A DNA stretch of 29,959 nucleotides from Actinomycetes bacterium (GCA_023336875.1 JAMBLH010000059.1:1-29959); one strand, 5' to 3'. Shown: positions 16,801 through 24,677, numbered from the stretch's first letter. A program made the numbers and translations. The notes: generated by a model not told the origin, from the letters alone.

Positions 16801-17497
16801 CCAACCACAACGCATCCTGACCACGCCGACGTGGTCGGGCAAGGTGGCAAAGGGTCGTGCCTATAGCCCGTTCACGCTCAACGTCGAGGACCTCGTGCCG
16901 TGGCGGACACTTACGGGACGACAGCACTTCTACCTCGACCATCAGAAGTATCTCGAATGGGGAGAGCATCTCCCTGTGTACAAACCCCGTCCGGACTCGA
17001 CCATGCTCATGGAGACGGAGCAGACGGCCGTAGAGGGCCAGGTAGGCAAGCTGTTCAACTATCTGACACCGCACGGAAAGTGGTCCATCCACTCGACCTA
17101 TTCGGATACCAACCGGATGATGACGCTGTCGCGGGGCGGATACCCCGTGTGGCTCAATCGGAAGGACGCAGCAGAGCTCGGGATCGAGGACAACGACTGG
17201 GTTGAAGTCTTCAACGACAATGGCGTCTTCGAGCAACGATGCATCGTGTCCTCCCGAATCCCCAGCGGGACGATCTTCGTGTACCACGCGACTGAACGGA
17301 CCCTTGGGATCCCGATCTCCCCGAGGCGGAAGAAGCGGGCAGGGATGAACAACTCGATAACGAGGACTCGACTCAAACCGGTCCTGATGAGCGGGGGCTA
17401 TGCCCAGTTCACCTACGCCTTCAACTACTGGGGCCCGACGGGCGTCAACCGCGACACGTTCGCGTACATCCGACGGATAGACAAGCCGGAGTTCTGA
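13877..17497 (+). CDS. narG: Nitrate reductase / nitrite oxidoreductase alpha subunit (molybdopterin)
   Basis: The catalytic subunit, 1206 residues, the usual size. It reduces nitrate to nitrite, or runs in the opposite direction in nitrite oxidisers with cytoplasmic-type enzymes. The [4Fe-4S] FS0 site is HGVNCTGSCSWEVFVKDG, with His35, Cys39, Cys43 and Cys78 (EPRGCQRG). The molybdenum-ligand aspartate is Asp205 in SFYDWYCDLPPASPEIWGEQ, as in E. coli NarG. GAGANHWYHNNLLYR, LYSDIVLPAATWYEKDD and the C-terminal FNYWGPTGVNRDTF are also conserved. There is no cleavable Tat signal, so it faces the cytoplasm, unlike periplasmic NXR. GAGGAG lies before the ATG. Sequence motifs alone do not separate NarG from Nitrobacter/Nitrolancea-type NxrA. 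Confidence 0.97.
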   Translation: MSEKWSLEIVDAAERKWEQFYRNRFQHDKRVRTTHGVNCTGSCSWEVFVKDGIVTWEMQATDYPQLEEGLPPYEPRGCQRGISYSWYLYSPIRVKYPYARGVLIDLWREAKKEYPGDTVAAWRSIMDDPQKRTAYQQARGMGGFRRVSWEEALELTSTSIVSTVDRYGPDRVAGFSPIPAMSQISYAAGSRFMSLLGGTVMSFYDWYCDLPPASPEIWGEQTDVHESADWYNARFVAVMGANLNMTRTPDTHFIAEVRHAGAKLAVFSPDFSMVAKYADWWIPAHPGQDTAFWLAVDHVLLTEFYAQRTTPYFSDYVKQYTDLPFLVEITDDEPGRLLRAKELSRYSRVENGDWKLLVWDDVFDSPAMPNGTIGYRWAEEEKGKWNLELHDEVTDEDINPRLTFVDEHDEVRDVAFDDFVTNDVTHRGVPIRYIETERGRVAVTTVFDLLMARFGVTRGLSGAYPDSYDDADAPYTPAWQEQHTGVHRDTLLRFAREWGANGEATNGKNMVIIGAGANHWYHNNLLYRSAIVALMLTGSVGVNGGGLAHYVGQEKLVMHASWGSLAFGLDWGDAPRHQNTPSFHYVHSDQWRYEKGYRSYDSLPPSPDGLDHTIDQQARAVRRGWLPFYPQFKQNPIEVVRRIRANGASTDAEVISGVVEALKSGEVDFAMDDPDAPESWPRVWVIWRGNAIGTSAKGHEYFLRHYLGTTSTAIAKEPDDLGISEITVRPDAPIGKMDLIVDLNFRMDTTALYSDIVLPAATWYEKDDLNTTDMHSFINPMQAAVQPSWESRSDWQIFGALAKSVSKLAPQYLPEPVEDVVMLPLQHDTVDEISQPVEQDWWTGEVEAIPGKTMPKFRVITRDYSKLAEKWGSLGPAVRANGVAAHGLRIPVEEFYDELVAKNPIQVEVDGVELTLPSLEHDRDVCEMILALDPASNGELAFRAFEAEEKKTGLELTHLAEGSRDVRIDFSAIVGQPQRILTTPTWSGKVAKGRAYSPFTLNVEDLVPWRTLTGRQHFYLDHQKYLEWGEHLPVYKPRPDSTMLMETEQTAVEGQVGKLFNYLTPHGKWSIHSTYSDTNRMMTLSRGGYPVWLNRKDAAELGIEDNDWVEVFNDNGVFEQRCIVSSRIPSGTIFVYHATERTLGIPISPRRKKRAGMNNSITRTRLKPVLMSGGYAQFTYAFNYWGPTGVNRDTFAYIRRIDKPEF

Positions 17498-17571
17498 TGA
17501 AGACGTATATGACGACGCACGACCCCAACCAATACCGACACGGTCACGACGCGCTCGGAGGAACAGAATGA
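17497..17571 (+). CDS. 24-codon minigene bridging narG and narH
   Basis: The ATG at 17497 shares one base with the narG stop (TGATG) and its TGA overlaps the narH ATG (ATGA). GGAG stands five bases before its ATG. The peptide, starting MKTYMTTHDPNQYRHGHDAL and ending GGTE, is polar and holds three histidines. It also carries the GGAGGAA that serves narH. Exact overlap at both ends suggests a role in coupling narG and narH translation. Whether the peptide itself acts is unknown. Nitrobacter has a longer gene, nxrX, at this place. Confidence 0.4.
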   Translation: MKTYMTTHDPNQYRHGHDALGGTE

Positions 17572-19082
17572 AAGTCCGCGCACAGATGAGCATGATGTTC
17601 CACCTGGACAAATGCATTGGATGCCACACCTGCAGCGTTGCCTGCAAGAACATATGGACCGACCGCCCTGGCGCCGAGTACATGTGGTGGAACAACGTCG
17701 AGACACGACCAGGTACCGGGTACCCAACGGGGTGGGAGGACCAGGACCATTACAAGGGTGGATGGAAATCGGATGGCAAGGGCACGATCGACCTAAGGCT
17801 CCAGTCGAGGACTGGGGCCCTCGCGAACCTGTTCTTCAACCCTGTGCTGCCCCAACTCGAGGACTACTACGACCCGTATACCCACAAGTACTCGGACCTC
17901 TTCGATGCACCTCCAAGTGAGCAACAGCCCACGGCGATGCCGATCTCCCAGATCACGGGCGAGCCAATCCAGATCAGCAGCGGTCCGAACTGGGACGATG
18001 ACCTCGGTGGCTCAGACATCTATGCAAGCAATGATGTGAGCCTCGCAGACCTCGATCCGGGCGTCCGGGAGCAGATGCAGGAGATCGAACGCGTGGTGTT
18101 CAACTACCTGCCACGGATCTGCAACCACTGCCTCAATCCGACATGTATCGCTGCATGCCCCTCAAAGGCGATTTACAAGCGCGGGGAGGACGGCATCGTC
18201 CTCGTCAACGAGGACAAGTGCAGGGCATGGCGGATGTGTGTTGCCGCGTGTCCCTATAAGAAGGTGTACTACAACTGGTCAACGGGCAAGTCCGAAAAGT
18301 GCATCCTGTGTTTCCCCCGGATGGAGGTCGGCGAGGCTCCTGCGTGTGCACATTCTTGCGTAGGCCGGATTCGCTACATGGGTGTCCTGCTGTATGACGC
18401 TGACAAGATCGAATCAGCGGCCTCAGTGGACGAGGATGAGCTCATCGGGGCACAGCTCGACGCGATCCTGGATCCAGAAGATCCGATCGTCATCGAAGCA
18501 GCCCTTCACGCAGGGATCGGCCAGGACTGGCTCGATGTGGCTCGACGGTCCCCCGTCTATCAGTTCGTGAAGGTCTGGGGCATTGCGCTGCCGCTCCACG
18601 CAGAGTTCAGGACAATGGCGATGATGTTCTACGTCCCACCTCTGTCCCCCGTCATCTCAACGATCGAAAACGAACTGGTTCGTCTCGACATACCGGATGA
18701 ACCGGAGGACTTTGCCTTGTTCGACCATTTGGACAGGGCACGGCTGCCAGTGAAATATCTGGCGAATCTCTTCTCTGTGGGGAACGAGGAGCTCATAAGG
18801 CAGATTCTGCGCAAGATGTACGCAGTGCGGATCTTCAAGCGGCATCAGAGCCTCAACGACGGAACTATCAACGACGCGATCCGCAAGATGCTCGACTCGG
18901 CGAATCTGGACGAAGCGCAAGCTGAGGCGATGTACCGCCTCACGACGATACCGACGATCGATGAGCGTTTCGTCCTACCTCCCTACCACAGGGAGATGTC
19001 AATCGAAGAGCTGAACGACCCACTTGCCTACAAGGGCAAGGTGGGCGTTGGATATATCGAGGAGCCAAAACGAGGATGGTGA
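17568..19082 (+). CDS. narH: Nitrate reductase / nitrite oxidoreductase beta subunit (iron-sulphur)
   Basis: The electron-transfer subunit between NarI and NarG, 504 residues. Four cysteine groups are visible. They are Cys16/19/22/26 in CIGCHTCSVAC, Cys185/188/193/197 in CNHCLNPTCIAACP, Cys218/224/228 with tryptophan 221 in CRAWRMCVAACP, and Cys245/248/260/264. The tryptophan in place of a cysteine is the family sign for a [3Fe-4S] cluster; the others hold [4Fe-4S]. GGAGGAACAGA precedes the ATG. The stop overlaps narJ by seven bases. The protein is cytoplasmic, bound to NarG and to the inner face of NarI. Confidence 0.97.
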   Translation: MKVRAQMSMMFHLDKCIGCHTCSVACKNIWTDRPGAEYMWWNNVETRPGTGYPTGWEDQDHYKGGWKSDGKGTIDLRLQSRTGALANLFFNPVLPQLEDYYDPYTHKYSDLFDAPPSEQQPTAMPISQITGEPIQISSGPNWDDDLGGSDIYASNDVSLADLDPGVREQMQEIERVVFNYLPRICNHCLNPTCIAACPSKAIYKRGEDGIVLVNEDKCRAWRMCVAACPYKKVYYNWSTGKSEKCILCFPRMEVGEAPACAHSCVGRIRYMGVLLYDADKIESAASVDEDELIGAQLDAILDPEDPIVIEAALHAGIGQDWLDVARRSPVYQFVKVWGIALPLHAEFRTMAMMFYVPPLSPVISTIENELVRLDIPDEPEDFALFDHLDRARLPVKYLANLFSVGNEELIRQILRKMYAVRIFKRHQSLNDGTINDAIRKMLDSANLDEAQAEAMYRLTTIPTIDERFVLPPYHREMSIEELNDPLAYKGKVGVGYIEEPKRGW

Positions 19083-19591
19083 GTGTTCCAACCTTCGGCA
19101 CACCAACGGTAGTGGCCCTGGCGATTCGCTACCCGACCGAGGACGCAATCGACGTTCTCAGAACATCCGTCGACGCGCTGGGCACGGGCGGCGCCGAGCG
19201 TGAGATGCGTCGGTTCATGAAGGATGTCGGCACGATGCCCATTGGCCAACTCGAGGAGCTCTACACAACTACTTTCGACCTATCCCCTGTCGTGGTCCCC
19301 TATGTTGGCCACCTCGCATATGGCGACAGCTACGAACGCGGCACCTTCATGGCCGATCTCAAAGGTGCAATGCGCGCTGTGGACATCGACCCCGACAGTG
19401 AGTTGCCTGACCATCTCGATCCAATACTGCGCTATCTCGCCGCCACCGACGATCCCATCGAGAGCCTTGAACCGGTTCTTGTACCTGCCATCACCAAGAT
19501 GGAGAAGAGCCTGAAGAAGTCGAATTCCAAGAATCCGTACGTCCACGTACTCGTTGCCGCACGCATAGTCGCAGAAGAAAGCATGAGGTGA
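19076..19591 (+). CDS. narJ: Nitrate reductase assembly chaperone NarJ
   Basis: A 171-residue soluble helical protein of the NarJ/TorD type, needed for inserting the molybdenum cofactor into NarG and for heme loading of NarI. The motif region LEELYTTTFDLSP near residues 62-74 corresponds to the conserved E-x-Y-x-x-x-F of the family. HLAYGDSYERG follows. Placement between narH and narI is the universal order. The ATG overlaps the narH stop; a GTG three bases later is an alternative start. Confidence 0.93.
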   Translation: MVSVPTFGTPTVVALAIRYPTEDAIDVLRTSVDALGTGGAEREMRRFMKDVGTMPIGQLEELYTTTFDLSPVVVPYVGHLAYGDSYERGTFMADLKGAMRAVDIDPDSELPDHLDPILRYLAATDDPIESLEPVLVPAITKMEKSLKKSNSKNPYVHVLVAARIVAEESMR

Positions 19592-19595
19592 TCCC

Positions 19596-20285
19596 ATGTC
19601 CGACACCGTCTCCATAATGCTCTTCGTGGTATTCCCCTATGTCGCGTTCGCGCTCGCGTTCGTGGGTGGCATCGTTCGCTGGCGTCTGAAGCCCTTCAGT
19701 GTTTCAAGCCTGTCGTCCCAGTTGCTCGAGAGCCGCAAGCTCTTCTGGGGCTCGGTTCCTTTCCATTGGGGCATCCTCATCATCCTCGCAGGACATCTGT
19801 TCACGCTCTTCCTCCCAAGCACCGTCGCGTGGTGGAACGGAGTGCCGATCCGCCTGTATGCACTCGAGATCACAGGCCTGGCGCTTGCACTATGGGCCGG
19901 ATTCGGCATCAGCGTCCTGCTGTATCGGCGCATCACAAACCCCAAGATTCGGGTCGTAACCACCCCAATGGACTACGTCGTCCTCGCCGTGTTGCTGCTC
20001 CAGGTCCTCACGGGGATATGGGTTGCGGTCATGCTCCGATTCGGGAGCTTCTGGGCCGTAGGCGTTGCAGTTCCATACATGTGGTCCCTGATCACGCTGA
20101 GGCCCGAGCCGGAACTCATCCAGCCGTTCCCGCTTGCAATCCAAGCCCACATCGTGATGTTCTGGGTGTTCCTTGCGGTCTTCCCGTTCTCAAGGCTCGT
20201 CCACATCTTCACGTGGCCGCTCGGGTACGTATTCAAGCCATGGCAGAAGGTCGTGGACATCAGGGAACCAACCCGCGTAGGCTGA
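19596..20285 (+). CDS. narI: Nitrate reductase gamma subunit (diheme cytochrome b)
   Basis: The membrane anchor that exchanges electrons with quinone and, here, possibly with the NarC-like cytochrome. 229 residues with five predicted helices. The two heme b groups are held by His57 and His67 (PFHWGILIILAGHLF) and by His185 and His203 (QAHIVMF ... LVHIFTWP), the same pattern as E. coli NarI (56, 66, 187, 205). GAGGTGATCCC before the ATG is a good ribosome site. Four bases separate it from narJ. Confidence 0.96.
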   Translation: MSDTVSIMLFVVFPYVAFALAFVGGIVRWRLKPFSVSSLSSQLLESRKLFWGSVPFHWGILIILAGHLFTLFLPSTVAWWNGVPIRLYALEITGLALALWAGFGISVLLYRRITNPKIRVVTTPMDYVVLAVLLLQVLTGIWVAVMLRFGSFWAVGVAVPYMWSLITLRPEPELIQPFPLAIQAHIVMFWVFLAVFPFSRLVHIFTWPLGYVFKPWQKVVDIREPTRVG

Positions 20286-20309
20286 TCCCGCATCCACGAA
20301 TCGGATCCA

Positions 20310-20921
20310 ATGGAAGAGACCTCGCGCGACGATCGCTCGTACTGGAACCAACGCTATTCGGATCAGCCGTGGCCTGACGAACCCTCTCCGTGGCTCATCC
20401 ATAATGCCGGTCTACTCCCCTCGCCGGGCGCTGCACTCGATATTGCGGGGGGAACCGGCCGCAACGCCTTGTGGCTGGCGGAACATGGCTGGGAACTCAC
20501 CATCGTCGATGTTTCCGATGTAGCCCTGGCACTTGCAACGGATAGCGCAAGAGGGCTGGACGTCCGGCTGACCACTGTGCTCTCCGATCTCTCCGCAGAT
20601 GATCTACCCAGCGGACCCTGGAACCTCGTGATGCTGTTCCATTACCTCGAAAGGAATCTCTTCCCCGAGATCGAAGCGATACTCCAACCAGGAGGCATCG
20701 TCATTGGATCGCTCGCAACGACCACCAACCTCGAACGCAATACACGTCCACCTCTCCCCTACCTCCTCGAGGAAGGAGAATTGCCCTCCCTCATCGGAAA
20801 ACTGGAGATGCTCGAGTACGAGGAAGGTTGGCTCAGCGATCGCCACGACGCCCGCTTCGTTGCCCGCCACAGCGTGCCACCGATTTCTGGTGCCCGCGAA
20901 CCTCATACTAGGGATTCTTGA
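20310..20921 (+). CDS. Class I SAM-dependent methyltransferase (TehB/thiopurine-like)
   Basis: A 203-residue soluble methyltransferase. Near the start is YWNQRYSDQPWPDEPSPWL, typical of the TehB-like group. Motif I, LDIAGGTGRNALWLAEHG, spans 43-60, and VDVSDVALALA provides the acidic residue after strand two. LVMLFHYLERNLFPEI corresponds to the motif IV region. It follows narI by 24 bases in the same direction and may be co-transcribed. The substrate is unknown: relatives act on tellurite, thiols, or unknown small molecules, and no link to nitrate metabolism is established. The 3' end overlaps the convergent narK gene by 14 bases. Confidence 0.85.
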   Translation: MEETSRDDRSYWNQRYSDQPWPDEPSPWLIHNAGLLPSPGAALDIAGGTGRNALWLAEHGWELTIVDVSDVALALATDSARGLDVRLTTVLSDLSADDLPSGPWNLVMLFHYLERNLFPEIEAILQPGGIVIGSLATTTNLERNTRPPLPYLLEEGELPSLIGKLEMLEYEEGWLSDRHDARFVARHSVPPISGAREPHTRDS

Positions 20922-22506
20922 TCTCGGCCTTTGGTCCGAGGTAGAACCACCAGTTGAGGGCCAGGCAGATGACATAGAAGCCAGCAAATGCCCACAATGC
21001 ATACTGCGGGGTTCCACTTCTTATCTGCTCGCCGAACTCCTGCGGGACAACGAACGCACCGTAGGCGGCCACTGCTGACGTCCAACCGAGGACGGGTCCC
21101 GCCTGCTCCTGGTCGAACACGATGGCGATCGTGCGGAATGTCGATCCGTTACCGACTCCCGTTGCGGCGAACAGGACGAGGAACAACAGGAAGAACGGAA
21201 CGAAGAATTCCTCAGGCGTTGCCGACTCGTATGCCTGCTGCATGAAGTAGGCGACACCAACGGCACTGGCGATCATCACGACGGCGACCCATTGGGTGAC
21301 ACGTGCACCACCGACCTTGTCAGCAACCCAACCGCCCAAGGGTCGGATGAATGCGCCAATGAACGGACCCATCCATGCAAATGCCAGCGCAGAGGGACCG
21401 TTGGCATTGACAACATCGTGCGTCCATTGTCCATCAACCATGATGTGCTGGAACCCGAAGATCACCTTGATCGCGAGGGCGAAGCCCGCCGAGTATCCGA
21501 TGAAACTCCCGAACGTCATCGTGTAGATGATGCTCATGATCCAGGTGTTCTTATTACCGAAGATCTTGTACTGACGATCGAGACTCGTCCTGATGTCACC
21601 CTTCAACAATTTGAGAAGCATCACGGTGGCGAGGATCACCAGGGCGATCGTCGGATACTTTGCCCATGTCCAGCCAAGACCGACTGGCGAAGGGAGGATA
21701 ATGAAGAGACCCGCAACGGCAGGGATCAATGCCAACCCGAGCATTCCGCTGATCTTGGCAAACGAGTTGAGTGGCGACCCGATATTGGGAGAGACATGCT
21801 CCGCACGGATGTTGTCCATCTTGAACCACGCAAGAAATGCCAGTGGGATAAGGAAGATGAGCCACACGAACCCAGCATTCTGGATCCAGGTCTCCGTCCC
21901 TGCGGGGATCTTCCCGAAGATCCAGCCTGATGAGTTCTCGAGAATCCGTCCCGAACCAATTACCCCCACTGTCATCACAAGCGGTATGAGCACCTGCATC
22001 GTTGTGACGCCAGCGTTGCCGAGCCCGGCATTGAGGCCAAGGGCCAGGCCTTGCTTCCTCTTCGGATAGAAGAAGCTGATGTTGGACATGGATGATGCGA
22101 AGTTCCCTCCACCAATACCGGAAAGTACGGCCAGTCCCTGGAACACCCACAACGGTGTTCCTTCGTTCATCAAGGCGAATCCTGTGCCGGCGGCGGGAAT
22201 CATCAACAGCGCGGTTGTAAAAAAGATCGTGTTCCTCCCACCCGCTATGCGGATGAGGAAGCTGCTTGGAATTCGGAGCGTTGCGCCTGTCAGGCCGGCG
22301 ATTGCCGACAAGGTGAAGAGCTCACCTGTGGTGAAGGGGAAGCCCAGGTTGACCATCTGGACGGTGATGATGCCCCAGTAGAGCCATACAGCGAACCCAA
22401 CCAATAGGCTTGGAATCGAGATCCACAGGTTCCTACTGGCGACCTTCTTGCCTGTTGTCTCCCAGAATTCCTCGTTCTCAACGTCCCATTCCTTGATGTC
22501 GGCCAT
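20908..22506 (-). CDS. narK: Nitrate/nitrite transporter, NarK type
   Basis: A major facilitator of the nitrate/nitrite porter family, about 532 residues with 12 apolar segments. It closely follows the E. coli NarK pattern. Examples are GATLRIPSSFLIRIAGGR in helix 2 (anion-binding arginine), the glycine-rich signature GNFASSMSNISFFYP followed by KQGLALGLNAGLGNAG, TFGSFIGYSAGFALA, and the second signature near GVGNGSTFRTIAIVF. The ATG at 22504-22506 is chosen because AAGGAG lies 6 bases upstream; a GTG two codons earlier is possible. It probably exports nitrite against nitrate or imports nitrate with protons. It follows the second narK gene by 87 bases in the same direction, so both may share a transcript. 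Confidence 0.94.
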   Translation of the reverse strand: MADIKEWDVENEEFWETTGKKVASRNLWISIPSLLVGFAVWLYWGIITVQMVNLGFPFTTGELFTLSAIAGLTGATLRIPSSFLIRIAGGRNTIFFTTALLMIPAAGTGFALMNEGTPLWVFQGLAVLSGIGGGNFASSMSNISFFYPKRKQGLALGLNAGLGNAGVTTMQVLIPLVMTVGVIGSGRILENSSGWIFGKIPAGTETWIQNAGFVWLIFLIPLAFLAWFKMDNIRAEHVSPNIGSPLNSFAKISGMLGLALIPAVAGLFIILPSPVGLGWTWAKYPTIALVILATVMLLKLLKGDIRTSLDRQYKIFGNKNTWIMSIIYTMTFGSFIGYSAGFALAIKVIFGFQHIMVDGQWTHDVVNANGPSALAFAWMGPFIGAFIRPLGGWVADKVGGARVTQWVAVVMIASAVGVAYFMQQAYESATPEEFFVPFFLLFLVLFAATGVGNGSTFRTIAIVFDQEQAGPVLGWTSAVAAYGAFVVPQEFGEQIRSGTPQYALWAFAGFYVICLALNWWFYLGPKAEIKNP

Positions 22507-22593
22507 CGGCACTCCTTTCAGATCCGCAAGTCACATCGCCTGTCGATCGCTGCGCTTTCGCTTACTACTCCTGTTGATTTCTATTGACTGCTC

Positions 22594-24204
22594 TCACTCG
22601 ATGGCGCCCTCCGCGTCATACGTGAAGTCCTCAGAGAAGGCATCCTTGGGTTCCTGCAGCATGAACATCGTGATGAAGAACGCTACAAGCGCACCGCCAG
22701 ACAGAATGAAAAAGAACGTTCGAGCGTCAACCAGAGAGAAGAGCACCAGATAGATCACAGCTCCAACGTTGCCGTAGGCGCCCGCCATGCCGGCGATCTG
22801 GCCCGTCTGGGGCTTATGAATCATCGGGATGATGGCAAACGTCGCGCCTTCTGCGCCCTGGACGAATACGGAGGCACCCATCGTGATGAGCACCGCGATC
22901 ACGAGCCACCAGATGCTGTCGAAGGCGGGAACGATGTTGCGGAGGCCATCAGCGTCGACTCCGTCGCCCCACACACCAATGTAGGCCATCAGGAAGAAGC
23001 CGACCACGATGCCACCCATGTATACGAGCATCGTCCGCTTCCGGTTGGCCATCTTGTCCGAGATGTAGCCTCCCAGCGGCCTGGCAACCAGGTTGACGAA
23101 CGCGAATGATGCAGCTACGAACCCTGCCACCGTTGCAGTGACGAGGACCTGCCCCTTGCTGTTCGTGAGCGGGGCGAAGACGAGTTGGAAGAACGCAGGC
23201 AACATCGACACCACCGCGAGTTCGGCGCCGAAGTTCGCGAAGTAGGTGGCGTTCAACGCAGCCACACTTCCCCAGTGGTACTTCTCGTCCTCAGGCACAC
23301 CTGCCTTCAGGTAGGGGAGATTGATGCGCAACGTTTTGTAGGCGTGCCCAAGATATGCGGCGAGGAGGATCACATAGATGATGTTCACGACAGTGCTCGA
23401 AATGACTGGCCTTCCGTCGATGACGACGTTTCCAAGACGCCACGTCAGGACACCGAGCGCTCCCACCAGCGGAATGGACCAGACGAGATACTGGACAAGG
23501 TCACCATAGGAGGAGACCTTCATCGGCTCTGTCTTCGTGGTCTTCTGGAGCTTTTCGCCTTCGGGGACGTCGCGCACGAGGAAGTAGTACATCACCCCAT
23601 AAATACCCAGCACGAGGCCATTGATCGCCATTGCCCAGCGCCAACCGCTGTCTCCAAGGCCAAGCCAGTCACCGAGGAAGGTGATGGCAAACCATGGCAG
23701 GGTCATCGCAGCGAACGCTGAGCCGAAGTTCCCCCACCCTGCGTAGAAACCTTCCGCCCTACCGATGTACTTGGGCGTGAACCATTGGGAGATCATCTTG
23801 ATCCCGATCACGAAGCCAGCGCCGACACAGCTCAAGATGAGCCGAGCTATCAACAGCTGCATGAACGTAGTGCCAAGCGCGAATGCAATTGTTGGGACGG
23901 CCATCGTGACCATCAGGGCGCTGAAGACCACGCGCGAGCCGTAGCGATCGATCAGCGACCCAACGACGATTCGAGCAGGAATCGTGAGCGCGACGTTCGC
24001 GATCAGCAGGATCTTCATGTGCTCCTTCGTCAACCAGCCGATGGAATCGAGCATGGTTGTCGCGAGCGGTGCAAGGTTGAACCAGATGTAGAACGTCATG
24101 AAGAAGGCAATCCACGTGTAGTGGAGGACCCGAATCCGTTCCTGCCCGAGATCGAGTAGCTTCGGAGGTGTCTCGGTGCTGGTTGGGTTCTCGCCGGAGC
24201 TCAT
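22594..24204 (-). CDS. narK: Second, divergent nitrate/nitrite porter-family MFS transporter
   Basis: About 536 residues with 12 apolar helices. RIVVGSLIDRYGSR is the MFS loop 2-3 motif, and GAGFVIGIKMISQWFTPK with EGFYAGWGNFGSAFAA lies where the first nitrate signature falls. It differs clearly from the neighbouring NarK-type copy and belongs to another branch of the family. It is longer at both ends, with a polar N-terminus (residues 1-20, Ser/Thr/Pro-rich). The ATG at 24202-24204 has GAGGAGAGG upstream; a GTG seven codons earlier is in frame but would use that ribosome sequence as codons. Two unlike porters beside a nar operon, one for H+/nitrate uptake and one for nitrate/nitrite exchange, are known in Thermus and Paracoccus. 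Which does which is not decided here. Confidence 0.88.
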   Translation of the reverse strand: MSSGENPTSTETPPKLLDLGQERIRVLHYTWIAFFMTFYIWFNLAPLATTMLDSIGWLTKEHMKILLIANVALTIPARIVVGSLIDRYGSRVVFSALMVTMAVPTIAFALGTTFMQLLIARLILSCVGAGFVIGIKMISQWFTPKYIGRAEGFYAGWGNFGSAFAAMTLPWFAITFLGDWLGLGDSGWRWAMAINGLVLGIYGVMYYFLVRDVPEGEKLQKTTKTEPMKVSSYGDLVQYLVWSIPLVGALGVLTWRLGNVVIDGRPVISSTVVNIIYVILLAAYLGHAYKTLRINLPYLKAGVPEDEKYHWGSVAALNATYFANFGAELAVVSMLPAFFQLVFAPLTNSKGQVLVTATVAGFVAASFAFVNLVARPLGGYISDKMANRKRTMLVYMGGIVVGFFLMAYIGVWGDGVDADGLRNIVPAFDSIWWLVIAVLITMGASVFVQGAEGATFAIIPMIHKPQTGQIAGMAGAYGNVGAVIYLVLFSLVDARTFFFILSGGALVAFFITMFMLQEPKDAFSEDFTYDAEGAIE

Positions 24205-24246
24205 GCTTCGCCTCTCCTCGCTCACAGTCCACTCGGTACGTGTACA

Positions 24247-24268
24247 CCTTAATCCATAGAAACATACT
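24247..24268 (-). promoter_or_regulatory. Candidate shared regulatory element, narK copy
   Basis: Minus-strand AGTATG, seven bases, then GGATTAAGG, 43 bases before the ATG of the first narK gene. It matches the element at 12917-12939 upstream of the bc operon. CCTTA (24247-24251) and TAAGG (24268-24272) also form an inverted repeat around it. TATGTT within it has the TANNNT form of a -10 box, so it may be promoter as well as operator. Confidence 0.4.
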
Positions 24269-24275
24269 AAGGGAT

Positions 24276-24677
24276 TTATCTATCCAGCTCCTGTGGAGCG
24301 AGCAGGGCCTCGGGTTCGAAAGTGGCACGCGACGACGCGCGGACCTTGAACGTTCCAAGACCCGGCAAGTCGACAGATCGCTCGACGATCACTGACACGG
24401 TGCGACTGCTCCATGAACGATCCACGCGACAGACACATTGCACGAGACGGGTCCCGTTCGATGCGGCGAATCGTGCAGCCTCGTGTCGCGGGGAGCCTCT
24501 GGCACCGAACGGGCGAAACGTCACTGGTGCAGCTGCAAGGGCCGCTGCATCTGCCGCGCCAGCAGCGTGAACGTATCCAGCAATCCCCGTGCCAACAGCG
24601 CCTATGCCGAGTGACAGTACAAGAACGAGAATGAGCACACCGAACCCAAGCACCATCGATCCGTGCTCATCGCTCAA
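24276..24677 (-). CDS. TadE-like pseudopilin protein (Rv3654c type)
   Basis: Last gene of the Tad/Flp operon, about 133 residues. The N-terminus, SDEHGSMVLGFGVLILVLVL, has the short charged head, GS, and long apolar helix seen in prepilin-like proteins. It is followed by AGYVHAAGAADAAALAAA, the usual TadE/TadG-like helix end. The C-terminal domain has CVC and beta-like segments. The start is taken as TTG at 24675-24677, overlapping the tadE stop by 11 bases, because it gives the expected head. An ATG at 24659 is an alternative. The frame stays open much further upstream, but that part is antisense to nothing real and lies over tadE. It may be a minor pilus component or a secreted protein. Confidence 0.7.
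   Translation of the reverse strand: MSDEHGSMVLGFGVLILVLVLSLGIGAVGTGIAGYVHAAGAADAAALAAAPVTFRPFGARGSPRHEAARFAASNGTRLVQCVCRVDRSWSSRTVSVIVERSVDLPGLGTFKVRASSRATFEPEALLAPQELDR

Noticed and set aside
16136..17695. 519-codon open frame on the minus strand across narG and narH
   Set aside because: It is the antisense of strongly conserved narG codons, rich in Arg and His, and shows no domain pattern. A shadow of codon bias.
24247..24272. Inverted repeat CCTTA...TAAGG as a terminator of the Tad operon
   Set aside because: Arms of five bases, a loop of 16 and no T-run. It fits better as a promoter or operator.
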